A stretch of DNA of 64,000 nt from Schleiferiaceae bacterium (GTDB taxonomy: Bacteria; Bacteroidota; Bacteroidia; Flavobacteriales; Schleiferiaceae): positions 186,001-250,000 of the forward strand of contig JAOMWM010000001.1 in the NCBI GenBank assembly GCA_028357285.1, read 5' to 3'. How positions within the stretch are numbered: the stretch's first letter is position 1; the number at the start of each line of letters is the position of its first letter. The notes under the pieces are model-generated. The model did no database searches. It was not told where the DNA came from and saw only the letters and a program-made list of their open reading frames with translations. A program made the translations under genes and the position numbers. Below, one piece after another: positions 44,297 through 52,730 of this stretch.

Positions 44297-44920
44297 TTAA
44301 AACCCCCACCCAGCGGTCAACTGAAGGTTAGGGTACCAACCACCTGAGTTTGCTATCTGAAAATCAAGTGCTCTTGAGTTAGCGTCCATGGTTAGCCCAT
44401 TTGTATACACTACGCCCCCTCCGCTTTTAATAAGACCAATATCAACTCCTAGACGAACGCCTTTGACAGGACGAAGTCCATAACCGAAACCGGTGAAAGT
44501 GAATACTCCGCCGTCATGCCAATGATAGCTATTTCCATCAGGGTCATCAAAACGCGCATTTAAAGACTGAACTCCAATACCGGCAACAACTCTAATTGCC
44601 TGCAATGTCTCTATAGGACGATAACTAATGTTTACTCCTGACCAACTACTTGCATCCCCAAAAGTACCAGTATAGGTAACACCGTTTATATCAACACCGT
44701 TATCAATTGGGACTTGTTCACCATAGTGAACAGAAACTGTGGTTTTCTTTGAAAGCTGGTGGTCAAATTGAAACCCAACCGATTGATAAGGACCACCGGT
44801 ATTAATACTAAATGAATTCTTGGCGTATGCCCTGTCTTTTTTCCAAAAGGAAAAGTTGTCTTGAGCCGAAGCTGCCGTGCAAAACGCAAAGGCCATGCAA
44901 GTGATAAATAGTTTTTTCAT
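44297..44920 (-). CDS. Predicted outer-membrane barrel-like protein (island cargo)
   Basis: 207 residues with the signal peptide MKKLFITCMAFAFCTAASAQ. The mature part alternates short strands typical of small outer-membrane barrels (SFSINTGGPYQSVGFQFDH, KTTVSVHYGEQ, SGVNISYRPI, IRVVAGIGVQSLNARF, VFTFTGFGYGLRP, GVRLGVDIGLI) and ends in NLQLTAGWGF with the terminal Phe usual for barrel insertion. No named family. It differs from the paralogue family in signal sequence and fold. It has its own terminator and lies between repeats E and D. Confidence 0.62.
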   Translation of the reverse strand: MKKLFITCMAFAFCTAASAQDNFSFWKKDRAYAKNSFSINTGGPYQSVGFQFDHQLSKKTTVSVHYGEQVPIDNGVDINGVTYTGTFGDASSWSGVNISYRPIETLQAIRVVAGIGVQSLNARFDDPDGNSYHWHDGGVFTFTGFGYGLRPVKGVRLGVDIGLIKSGGGVVYTNGLTMDANSRALDFQIANSGGWYPNLQLTAGWGF

Positions 44921-45012
44921 AATAATTATTAGTTAATTAGTCCATTTGGTTATGAAATTATCTAATCGGAATTTAATGAATCTACAGTAGTTTCTTGTTT
45001 CATTTTGCCCAT

Positions 45013-45094
45013 TCACAACTCTGGCAAGTCCTCAACATCCAACTGCTCCACTTTTAATCCTCGCAGGTAGGTAAGGCATACTTTCATATCGCTG
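45013..45094 (-). repeat. Recombinase-tail repeat E
   Basis: Reads S-D-M-K-V-C then LTYLRGLKVEQLDVEDLPEL and a stop, with the Tyr kept. Over about 75 bases it differs from repeat B at only about four positions, so these two copies are the most alike. It is truncated before the GHS box and lies right of the barrel gene. Confidence 0.85.
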
Positions 45095-45132
45095 GCAAAT
45101 CCTTTCAAAATATGTGTAATGCGGTCTTCTAT

Positions 45133-45534
45133 TTAATCCGATTTTAAAGAGAGCGTATCCGTTTCTTGGTCGCGTCTTTTTCTTTTTCGCCGTTTATTTA
45201 ATTTAGTTTTATAAAGCGCATTGGTATTAATTTTTGACTCGTCGTCCGTAAAGAAAACTTTGATATCTGCGAAGGCAGCTTTATCCACTATGTAAATATT
45301 CATCCAATCATCATTCCTTTCTAAACGTTGTTCGGTAAGACTCCAATAGCCGTTCATGTTTTGTGCATGGTGTGCAGATTTCGCTCGGCAAACAATGACA
45401 TCTGCGTTCCATTCAAAAGATGTAAAAAAGACGGTAAAATCTGCGTCCCACTCGCCTTCTACCACATTTATTATTTGGGCGCTGACACTGGATTGGAAAG
45501 TGATTAGCAGCGCAAGTATCCTCAGCTTATTCAT
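45133..45534 (-). CDS. DUF6150-like exported protein
   Basis: 133 residues with the signal peptide MNKLRILALLITFQSSVSAQ. The mature part repeats a strand pattern related to that of gene 40324-40662: EGEWDADFTVFF, EWNADVIVCRA, MNIYIVDKAAFADIKVFF, with an AD-x-x-V core. The middle AHHAQNMNGYWSLTE resembles the GNWFFVDYQ segment of the other gene. The C-terminus is highly basic (KLNKRRKRKRR) and then acidic. Unknown function. It is the right-most cargo of the island, followed on the minus strand by repeat E, and diverges from the CotH-type gene. Confidence 0.62.
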   Translation of the reverse strand: MNKLRILALLITFQSSVSAQIINVVEGEWDADFTVFFTSFEWNADVIVCRAKSAHHAQNMNGYWSLTEQRLERNDDWMNIYIVDKAAFADIKVFFTDDESKINTNALYKTKLNKRRKRKRRDQETDTLSLKSD

Positions 45535-45657
45535 TTGGCTTGGTTTTTTTCTAAGATAATTAATGCCGACTAATCTCTAATACCACTTAATTACCTACTC
45601 AAGAAACACAAAACTGCCATAAACGACTTAACTTCGTGGCGGATAGTTAACTGAATA

Positions 45658-48600
45658 TTGAAGACGTCAATAAAACAAATCTTGGCCCTTGGGCTCATTT
45701 TCTATGCCGCCACTTCCCATGGGCAGCTTGCGGTAAATGAATTTGCTAGCAAGCGCGGTTTTACCGACGAAAATGGGGATGATGTGGATTGGATTGAGGT
45801 ATTCAACTACTCCAGTGATTCAGTGTTTCTCGCGGATTATTTTCTCAGCGATAACCCGGATAACCTCGATAAATGGCAATTTCCAAACACCTATCTAGGC
45901 AGCCAAGAGCTTATTACGATATGTGCATCGGGTAGGGAAGATGCAAAATTTCCCAACCATTGGGAGGCGCTGGTTTTAGCTGACGAAATTTGGAAGTATT
46001 GGAACGGATCGAGCCCCCCTACCAACTACAATGATTGGAACCAATTGGGCTTTAACGATCAGAGTTGGAATTCAGGACAAGGAGGAATTGGTTACGGGGA
46101 TAATGACGATAATACTACCATTGCCGCTACGCCTTCCATCCTCATGCGTAAAGAATTTCAGATCGTCGATATTCAAGACATAACGCACCTCTTGTTTCAT
46201 GCAGATTACGACGATGGGTTCATCGCCTATTTGAACGGAGTAGAAATCATGCGTTCGGATAATTTCGCTAGCGCCACTCCTGCTTATAATGAATTCACAG
46301 CCTACGATAAGGAGGCCGTGATGTATACCGGTGGAATTCCTGAAAGTGCATTTTTTGATACGGAATCGGTCCAGGATTTACTTCAATCGGGGACTAACGT
46401 TCTGGCCGTACGCGTTCACAACGCCAGTGCGAATTCCTCCGACATGAGCAGTAATTTCTATTTATCCGCCGGAATCGCATCTGCGAATTTCAGCTACCAA
46501 AGCCTACCCAGCTGGATACAAACGCCATTGATTTTACCCCATGCGGATTTCAAACTATCACACGGCGAAACCATTTGCATCAGCGATTCCAACGAAGCGC
46601 TAATGGACAGCGTTTACATCCCCTACGATATCTCTCGCTCCATAAGCAAGGGGCGCTTGCCTGACGGAACTGGGAATTGGTGCTACTTCAATGCCCCTTC
46701 TCCAAACCAGTCTAACAGTCAAAACACCTGTTATTCCGGAATCACCGAAACCCCAACACTTGATCTTGCCTCTGGATGGTATTCTTCAGCGCAACAGGTG
46801 ACTATTACTACGCCCAACAATACCACATCCTACTACACCACTAACGGTGATGTTCCAGATCAAAACGATACGGAGGTCAATGGCCCCATATACATTTATG
46901 GCACCAGCGTGTTGAGCGTACGAACGTTCAGTGATATTGGTCAAAAGCTACCCAGTGCAGTGGTTGACCGAACCTACATCATTGATGAAGACAATCATGG
47001 ACTTCCAGTGGTTTCCATTATAACTACGGAAAATCATTTGTGGGACTGGAATAGCGGGATCTATGTTATGGGTCCAAACGCAAGCGCTAACTACCCCTAT
47101 TTTGGAAGTAATTTTTGGGAGCCGTGGTCGAGAAAATCACGGATGGAATTCTTCGACAGCTCCAAAACGAAACAATTCGATGCCGTTTTCGATCTAGAAA
47201 TTCATGGCGGTTGGTCCAGAGCTGAACCGCAAAAGTCATTTCGTATAGATGCGAAATCGAAGTATACTGGGGATATCGAATATTCGTTGATTGAACGAAA
47301 ACCAGAAATTACAAGCTTCAATAATTTCAATCTAAGAAACGGTGGGCAGCACAGCCTGTTTGATCGCATTCAAGATGCCGTCATGAGCCGACTATCTGAA
47401 GGCACAAACATTGACCGTATGGGGTATCAAGCTTGCATCGTGTATCTAAACGGTGCTTATTGGGGCTTATATGGCATTCGTGAAAAGTTTGACGAGCACT
47501 ATGTAGAAAGTAATCATGGGGTTGATAAGGATGAAATCCAATTATTAAATCGAGAAGGCGCGCTTGTTGGTGACGCCAGCCACTTCTTAGAATCGCACCA
47601 AATCATTACCAGTATTAGCACATCTACGCCCAACTTCGTGGAGGTTCTGAGCGGTCGTTTTGATTTAGATAATTACATCGACTACTTCGTCTTTGAAACC
47701 TACATCCAAAACCGGGATTGGATGGGTATCGATTGGGAACTCAATAACATTAAACTTTGGCGACAAGATACGCTCGGTGCCACTTGGCGCTATATGATGT
47801 ACGATACTGACTTTGCATTCGGGCTCTACGGTGGGAACATCTATCAAAACTATATCGACAAAGCACGCAACCCGAGTTACCCCAACCAACATTCTCAAAT
47901 CTTCGATCACATCTTAGATAACGCGGATTTTAAGTGCCGATTCACGAACCGCTACAATGATCTCATCAACACGACGTTCCAGACGGGTCATTTTAATGCA
48001 GTAACGGACGAGCTGAAATCGGAATTGGCACCGGCCATACCAGATCATGTAGCAAATTGGAGTAATCAAATGGGCCCGTATTCCTATACCGATTGGCTGA
48101 ATGCAGTAAACGGTATAAAAAGCTACAACAGCGGACGGATCGCTACGGCACGTCAACATTTGAATCAAAGCCTCTCACTTCAAGGTCAACATACTGTGGA
48201 TTTGGATGCCTTCCCTATCGCTGCTGGTCACATCAAGCTCAATAGCATCGTGCCAGAATTGCCTTGGGACGGTGTATACCACGGTGCATGTCCTGTAACA
48301 GCTCAGGCAATTCCAAGCCGAGGTTTTCTGTTCTCACATTGGTACTCTACAGCAACGGCCTACAATAATGTATTGCAAGATTCCATAGAAGTTGCAGTTG
48401 CAGCGAATACGACATTAGTTGCGCATTTTGATACTTGTAAAAATGTGGTGGACGCTACGATTCAGCTGTCAGAAAAGATGCTCAAAGCTGCCGTCTCGAT
48501 TGCTGTGACGAATCCTTCTTACGTATGGTTTTACAATGGAACCCCGGTATCTACGGACAGTGTTATTTACAATCCGTTAGATGGAAATTACCAACTCACG

Positions 48601-48909
48601 GTTCGTTTTGATTCGTGTGAAATCCAATCCGAAACGTTCATCGTGAATCAAGGAAACTACGACATTCATTTGTTCCCGAATCCGGCGGTCGATGCCCTTA
48701 CGGTCCAATTCTTAATGGGTCAACAAGAAAACATGACTCTAGGAATTTACAACACTGCTGGCCAATTGGTTTGGGAGACCAAATATTCCCATTTCCTGGG
48801 CCAATTCAACACCACCATCGACGTTTCCACCTTCGCCCGTGATCTCTATATTCTACGTATAACAACACCTTCGCTTACGTATGCAGGGAAATTTATATTG
48901 ATAGATTAG
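45658..48909 (+). CDS. CotH kinase/lamin-tail protein with T9SS sorting domain
   Basis: 1083-residue secreted protein. Start codon TTG at 45658, giving the signal peptide MKTSIKQILALGLIFYAATSHGQ. Domains in order: lamin-tail domain (LAVNEFASKRGFTDENG, WIEVFNYSSDSVFL, about 25-110), a beta-sandwich (about 110-280), a chitobiase-type C-terminal/Ig-like segment (ASGWYSSAQQVTITTPNNTT, about 365-435), the CotH protein-kinase-like domain (about 445-800, LPVVSIITTENHLWD, EIHGGWSRAEPQKSFRI, NFNLRNGGQHSLFDRIQD, WRYMMYDTDFAFGL), a repeat region, and a type A sorting domain at the end (HLFPNPAVDALTVQF). CotH proteins of spore-formers phosphorylate coat proteins; the role in Bacteroidota is unknown. Confidence 0.85.
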   Translation: MKTSIKQILALGLIFYAATSHGQLAVNEFASKRGFTDENGDDVDWIEVFNYSSDSVFLADYFLSDNPDNLDKWQFPNTYLGSQELITICASGREDAKFPNHWEALVLADEIWKYWNGSSPPTNYNDWNQLGFNDQSWNSGQGGIGYGDNDDNTTIAATPSILMRKEFQIVDIQDITHLLFHADYDDGFIAYLNGVEIMRSDNFASATPAYNEFTAYDKEAVMYTGGIPESAFFDTESVQDLLQSGTNVLAVRVHNASANSSDMSSNFYLSAGIASANFSYQSLPSWIQTPLILPHADFKLSHGETICISDSNEALMDSVYIPYDISRSISKGRLPDGTGNWCYFNAPSPNQSNSQNTCYSGITETPTLDLASGWYSSAQQVTITTPNNTTSYYTTNGDVPDQNDTEVNGPIYIYGTSVLSVRTFSDIGQKLPSAVVDRTYIIDEDNHGLPVVSIITTENHLWDWNSGIYVMGPNASANYPYFGSNFWEPWSRKSRMEFFDSSKTKQFDAVFDLEIHGGWSRAEPQKSFRIDAKSKYTGDIEYSLIERKPEITSFNNFNLRNGGQHSLFDRIQDAVMSRLSEGTNIDRMGYQACIVYLNGAYWGLYGIREKFDEHYVESNHGVDKDEIQLLNREGALVGDASHFLESHQIITSISTSTPNFVEVLSGRFDLDNYIDYFVFETYIQNRDWMGIDWELNNIKLWRQDTLGATWRYMMYDTDFAFGLYGGNIYQNYIDKARNPSYPNQHSQIFDHILDNADFKCRFTNRYNDLINTTFQTGHFNAVTDELKSELAPAIPDHVANWSNQMGPYSYTDWLNAVNGIKSYNSGRIATARQHLNQSLSLQGQHTVDLDAFPIAAGHIKLNSIVPELPWDGVYHGACPVTAQAIPSRGFLFSHWYSTATAYNNVLQDSIEVAVAANTTLVAHFDTCKNVVDATIQLSEKMLKAAVSIAVTNPSYVWFYNGTPVSTDSVIYNPLDGNYQLTVRFDSCEIQSETFIVNQGNYDIHLFPNPAVDALTVQFLMGQQENMTLGIYNTAGQLVWETKYSHFLGQFNTTIDVSTFARDLYILRITTPSLTYAGKFILID

Positions 48910-48917
48910 GAAAAGTC

Positions 48918-50258
48918 TTAACGCACCAGCGTCACCCTGACCTTCTTCTTTTTCAATCTTTGGTTATTTGTGCGTTCAATCACCCGATGGGCAATGGTGC
49001 GTTTTACTGCGACAAAAGCACAATTCTGCTGGAGTTCTATAATTCCCAATTCATCCTTCGTTAGTCCACCAGTTTTAAAGAACATTCCAGCAATATCGCC
49101 TTTAGAAATTTTGTCTTGTCGTCCTCCAGTAATGTACAACGTACTCCAAGCATCGACGTCTTTGATTTTTGCTGCACGAAGCGCTTCTATAGATTCAGTT
49201 TCAGGATTGGCGGATTTAATAAAGTCAGGTAGACGTTTACCCTCAGTGTGGAGCACATAAGCTGCACCCTCTGCATTCATACGTGCTGTCCGTCCGTTGC
49301 GGTGCGTGAATTCGTTGGAATGGTACGGAAGCTCGAAATGGATGATGAATTTAATCTCTGGAATATCGAGGCCGCGGGCAGCGAGATCAGTGGCCAAAAG
49401 TAATTGGCATGTACCGTTGCGAAACTTTACCAAAGCGCGTTCGCGATCAATCTGTTCTAGTCCGCCATAAAAACATTCGTGTTCAATCGCATTGTCAAAA
49501 AGAAAATCACTGACTTCGTGCAGCGACTCCTTGAAGTTGCAAAAAATAATACCCGGCTGTCCTTTTAATGCATCTACCGCTGAGCGTAGGGTATCCAATT
49601 GTTTCCCTATGGGCGATGCAATGGTCTTGACTGTTAACTGAGGACGGTGCTGGTTCAAATAATCGATCGTTAATGGGTCGTTTAAACCTAAAAACTTTGG
49701 AATTGCCACCGCGTCTGTTGCTGACGTTAGAACACGTTGTTCTACTGCTCCTAAACTCCGAACAATCTCAGACATCTCGCGCTCAAAGCCCACTTCAAGC
49801 GACTTATCAAATTCATCTAATACCAGCGTTTTGACGCGTGTTAAATCGATATCATCACGACGAAAGCGATCAGCAATACGGCCCGGTGTTCCAATCAATA
49901 GCGCCGGTCGGTGTTTCAGGTCCGCTTTATCCAGAGCACCTGAACGGCCACCGTAAACAGCATTAATTTTAAAACCAGAACCCAATTTTCGCGCAACTTG
50001 CTCAATCTGCATGGCAAGCTCACGGGATGGCACCAAAACAAGTGCTTGAACTTCTGAGATATTTGGATCTAATCGCTCAATAATGGGTAATAAAAAAGCC
50101 AATGTTTTTCCACTTCCTGTAGGCGATAAAACGGCGACATCATTTCCTGCGTAAATGGCCTTTCTAGCCTCTGTCTGCATCGGGTTTAAAGTAGAAATAT
50201 CGAATTTTTCAAGGAAGCTTTTAAGTACTTCTTTGCGTTTAGGTTGCTCTGCTTTCAT
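48918..50258 (-). CDS. DEAD-box RNA helicase, DbpA-like
   Basis: About 446 residues. Two RecA-like domains with the Q-motif region TLNPMQTEARKAI, Walker A SPTGSGKT, motif II as LVLDEFDKSL (DEFD instead of DEAD), motif III TSATD, and motif VI HRNGRTARM. The C-terminal ~75 residues form a DbpA-type RNA-binding domain (ISKGDIAGMFFKTGGLTKDELG, VAVKRTIAHRVIERTNNQRLK), which in E. coli directs the helicase to 23S rRNA during large-subunit assembly. Start: the TTG at 50264 is in frame, but the ATG six bases on (50258) gives a cleaner MKAEQPKRKEVLKSF. It follows the DUF1456 gene directly. Confidence 0.85.
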   Translation of the reverse strand: MKAEQPKRKEVLKSFLEKFDISTLNPMQTEARKAIYAGNDVAVLSPTGSGKTLAFLLPIIERLDPNISEVQALVLVPSRELAMQIEQVARKLGSGFKINAVYGGRSGALDKADLKHRPALLIGTPGRIADRFRRDDIDLTRVKTLVLDEFDKSLEVGFEREMSEIVRSLGAVEQRVLTSATDAVAIPKFLGLNDPLTIDYLNQHRPQLTVKTIASPIGKQLDTLRSAVDALKGQPGIIFCNFKESLHEVSDFLFDNAIEHECFYGGLEQIDRERALVKFRNGTCQLLLATDLAARGLDIPEIKFIIHFELPYHSNEFTHRNGRTARMNAEGAAYVLHTEGKRLPDFIKSANPETESIEALRAAKIKDVDAWSTLYITGGRQDKISKGDIAGMFFKTGGLTKDELGIIELQQNCAFVAVKRTIAHRVIERTNNQRLKKKKVRVTLVR

Positions 50259-50264
50259 CTGCAA

Positions 50265-50741
50265 TTATTTTGGATGGCTCAATGAAGACTTGTACTTCAA
50301 CTGAAGTCCCATTAGGAAGTTACGCAAATACTGTCCTTTTACGTAGCGGAAAGATTTATGCGAAGGTTTTCTAAAAAACGCACTCAGCTCATGGGGACTC
50401 AACTTGCGATCTACCAAAGCGAAAATCTCTAGCATATCTTCAGATCGCATATTGAATGCGATTTTTAACTTTCGCAAAATGGTATTATTGCTCATTTCGT
50501 CTTCCGGTGCTGGCGGCGGTCCGTCTTGCGCACCTCTACGTTCAATAATAATACCGTTTAAAAAAATGGCCAATTCGCGATCGGTCATCATTATAAATCT
50601 GTCCTCTTCTTCCTTGCCAGCCCAACCTTTATACTGTGATTCGCTCACTTCAAAACCTGTAGAGGCAAAAAGTGTAACGACATGATCGTAGTGGTAGCCA
50701 AACAAATACCGCAGGCGTCTGTAAATATCATTATTGATCAT
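50265..50741 (-). CDS. DUF1456 (YehS-like) protein
   Basis: 158-residue cytoplasmic protein made of two related halves (MINNDIYRRLRYLFGYHYDH and NNTILRKLKIAFNMRSEDM), each about 65 residues with ending ...LSAFFRK/FLNGII..., the layout of DUF1456/YehS. Function unknown. It sits between two DEAD-box helicase genes on the same strand, with its stop 6 bases before the ATG of the DbpA-like gene, so co-transcription with that helicase and a link to RNA metabolism are plausible inferences. Confidence 0.88.
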   Translation of the reverse strand: MINNDIYRRLRYLFGYHYDHVVTLFASTGFEVSESQYKGWAGKEEEDRFIMMTDRELAIFLNGIIIERRGAQDGPPPAPEDEMSNNTILRKLKIAFNMRSEDMLEIFALVDRKLSPHELSAFFRKPSHKSFRYVKGQYLRNFLMGLQLKYKSSLSHPK

Positions 50742-50787
50742 AAAAATGCCCTCGAATATAGAGTTGGCTTAGATTTTGGTCTGCTGC

Positions 50788-52185
50788 TTATTCTTTTACC
50801 TCCGGCATAGCCGATCCTGCAGATTTTCCTTTTTTTGGATTGGGTAGCGCATCATAAATAAGTCGATACTCCGTTGGTTCGCGCTTTTTCTTTTCGCGCT
50901 TAGGTTGATCGCCATCCTTCTTATTACGAGGCGGTTTACGGTCCGATTTTCCATCTTTTGCATTACGCGATTTCTCTTGCTTAGGACCACGGTCATTTTT
51001 GCCGCCGCCTTTTGAGCCGGATTTACCGCGGCTCTGACCCCTCCACGAAGGACCCTCGCCTAATTCCGAAGGAGGTTGATCTTTCTCTAATTCACGGTCA
51101 ATGAGCTGCTCAATCTTTGAGAATTTGAACATATCGTCAGCACACACCAACGTCACCGCCATTCCTTCAGTTTTTGCACGCGCTGTACGTCCTATACGGT
51201 GTACATAATCTTCCGCATCGCCAGGTACATCATAATTAATCACTAAATCAATTCCTTTGATGTCAATCCCTCTAGACATAACGTCCGTTGCAACCATAAT
51301 ACGGGTCTTTCCGCTGCGGAAATCGCGCAATGCTTCTTCGCGTGCATCTTGCTCGTAATCGGACGATATGCCCTGACATGCGTAGCCCTTTTGTAATAAC
51401 GTTCGAGACAATTTCTCCACCTTTTTCTTCGTCGAACAGAAAATGATGATGGCCTGAAAATCGTCTTTATCGCCCAATATATGACGAACTAGAGCCACCT
51501 TCTGCTCTTCGTGCGCGAGGTAGACCTTCTGAGTTACACCATCCGCCGGCTTCGAAATAGCAACACTGATTTCTTCGGGTTCACTTAAGATTTCTTTCGC
51601 CAATTTGCGAATCTTCGAAGCCATAGTTGCAGAGAACATTAAACTCTGGCGCTTCGCTGGTAAGGCGTCGATTATTTTGATGATGTCATCGTAGAAACCA
51701 ATGTCCAGCATCCGGTCTGCCTCATCGAGTATCAAATGCTTAACCGTATCGAATTTCACGTAGCCGCGTGCCATATGGGCCATTAATCGGCCCGGAGTTG
51801 CCACAATGATATCGGCACCGCCTTTGAGGGCATCCGCTTCTGCTTCCCAGCTTACACCATCGCCACCACCGTAAACGGGGTAACAAGATGCATTCGTGAA
51901 ATAGGCAATCCCTTGAATCTGCTGGTCAATTTGAATGGCTAATTCACGTGTGGGACACAAAATGAGTACCTGTACGCCGTCGCTTGGCGCATCAGCAATC
52001 TGGTTTAATGTAGGTAATACGAAAGCTGCCGTTTTTCCCGTTCCTGTCTGCGCACAGCCGATCAGGTCTTTTCCATCTAATATGGTCGGTATAGCTTTTA
52101 TCTGAATCTCTGTTGCCTCTTCAAAGTTCATGTAGAACAAGGCATCGAGTATGGTTTCGTTTAATTTAAATTCTGAAAATTTCAT
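50788..52185 (-). CDS. DEAD-box RNA helicase (RhlE-like)
   Basis: 465 residues. All core motifs are classical: Q-motif FEEATEIQIKAIP, Walker A CAQTGTGKTAAF, DEAD in LILDEADRMLD, SAT in MFSATMAS, and HRIGRTARA. A C-terminal extension of about 85 residues is strongly basic with R/K/G-rich, low-complexity stretches (RGQSRGKSGSKGGGKNDRG), as in RhlE-type helicases that act on rRNA and mRNA decay. The ATG at 52185 is the first in frame. YceI lies 4 bases upstream, so dxs, yceI and this gene may be one transcript. Confidence 0.92.
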   Translation of the reverse strand: MKFSEFKLNETILDALFYMNFEEATEIQIKAIPTILDGKDLIGCAQTGTGKTAAFVLPTLNQIADAPSDGVQVLILCPTRELAIQIDQQIQGIAYFTNASCYPVYGGGDGVSWEAEADALKGGADIIVATPGRLMAHMARGYVKFDTVKHLILDEADRMLDIGFYDDIIKIIDALPAKRQSLMFSATMASKIRKLAKEILSEPEEISVAISKPADGVTQKVYLAHEEQKVALVRHILGDKDDFQAIIIFCSTKKKVEKLSRTLLQKGYACQGISSDYEQDAREEALRDFRSGKTRIMVATDVMSRGIDIKGIDLVINYDVPGDAEDYVHRIGRTARAKTEGMAVTLVCADDMFKFSKIEQLIDRELEKDQPPSELGEGPSWRGQSRGKSGSKGGGKNDRGPKQEKSRNAKDGKSDRKPPRNKKDGDQPKREKKKREPTEYRLIYDALPNPKKGKSAGSAMPEVKE

Positions 52186-52189
52186 TCAA

Positions 52190-52729
52190 TTAGTTTAGGC
52201 TTAAATACGCCACCAGTTCCATTGTATTGGAAATAGCTAAGGACGAAGGGCCAGTGCCCACCGACCATTGCGTGCGGTCGATCGTAAAGGTCGCAACCCA
52301 TTCACTGTTTGTACGTTGAACGACGCGAACACTTATAGGATGTGTTTCGTCTCGCAAGGTAAGGCCTCCTTGCATGTCGTAGGTGGTTTCGTCACCTATT
52401 TTCCCCACAAAATCAATTTTATCCGCTGTAAAACAAATAGTTGGGTACTGGTTTATGTCAAGATACTCTTGCTTTTCTTTAACGTTTTTATCCCGTGCAG
52501 CGATTGACGTTTTAAAGGTATTCGCTGGAAGGCATGCTTCGAAAGAAGTCAACATACCCGAATTCATAAAAGCTTGACCTTGAACTTCTGAAAAACTTCC
52601 CTTCACCGTACTGAATATAAACTCCTTTATCTCAAAAGAAACGGTTCCGGTCAGCTGCCTCTCAACCGGTTGCGAAACCAGTGCCGACGAATAAACAAAA
52701 AGTGCCGCGAGTAGTAACGTTCGTATCAT
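52190..52729 (-). CDS. YceI family protein
   Basis: Exported lipocalin-like protein; family members bind polyisoprenoids in the periplasm. The start ATG at 52729 (MIRTLLLAALFVYSSALVSQ) follows the dxs stop after one base (TAAGATG), which is better than the upstream frame to 52753 inside dxs. Length 179. Family features are LTGTVSFEIKEFIFSTVKGSF, AARDKNVKEKQEYLDINQYP and GGLTLRDETHPISV. Adjacent dxs makes isoprenoid precursors, so an isoprenoid-binding role would fit, though proximity is only suggestive. Confidence 0.86.
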   Translation of the reverse strand: MIRTLLLAALFVYSSALVSQPVERQLTGTVSFEIKEFIFSTVKGSFSEVQGQAFMNSGMLTSFEACLPANTFKTSIAARDKNVKEKQEYLDINQYPTICFTADKIDFVGKIGDETTYDMQGGLTLRDETHPISVRVVQRTNSEWVATFTIDRTQWSVGTGPSSLAISNTMELVAYLSLN

Positions 52730-52730
52730 C

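Noticed and set aside
40670-45094. CRISPR array
   Set aside because: Repeats are 50-210 bases, degenerate, few and separated by whole genes; no short uniform spacers and no cas genes.
40670-45094. Classical integron cassette array with attC sites
   Set aside because: The repeats encode a phage-type recombinase tail and are not imperfect palindromes as attC sites are; no IntI gene was seen. Some cassettes also hold two or more genes.
40670-45094. Active tyrosine recombinase gene
   Set aside because: No copy has more than the last ~36 codons, all lack the Arg boxes, and an in-frame stop or unrelated DNA lies directly upstream.
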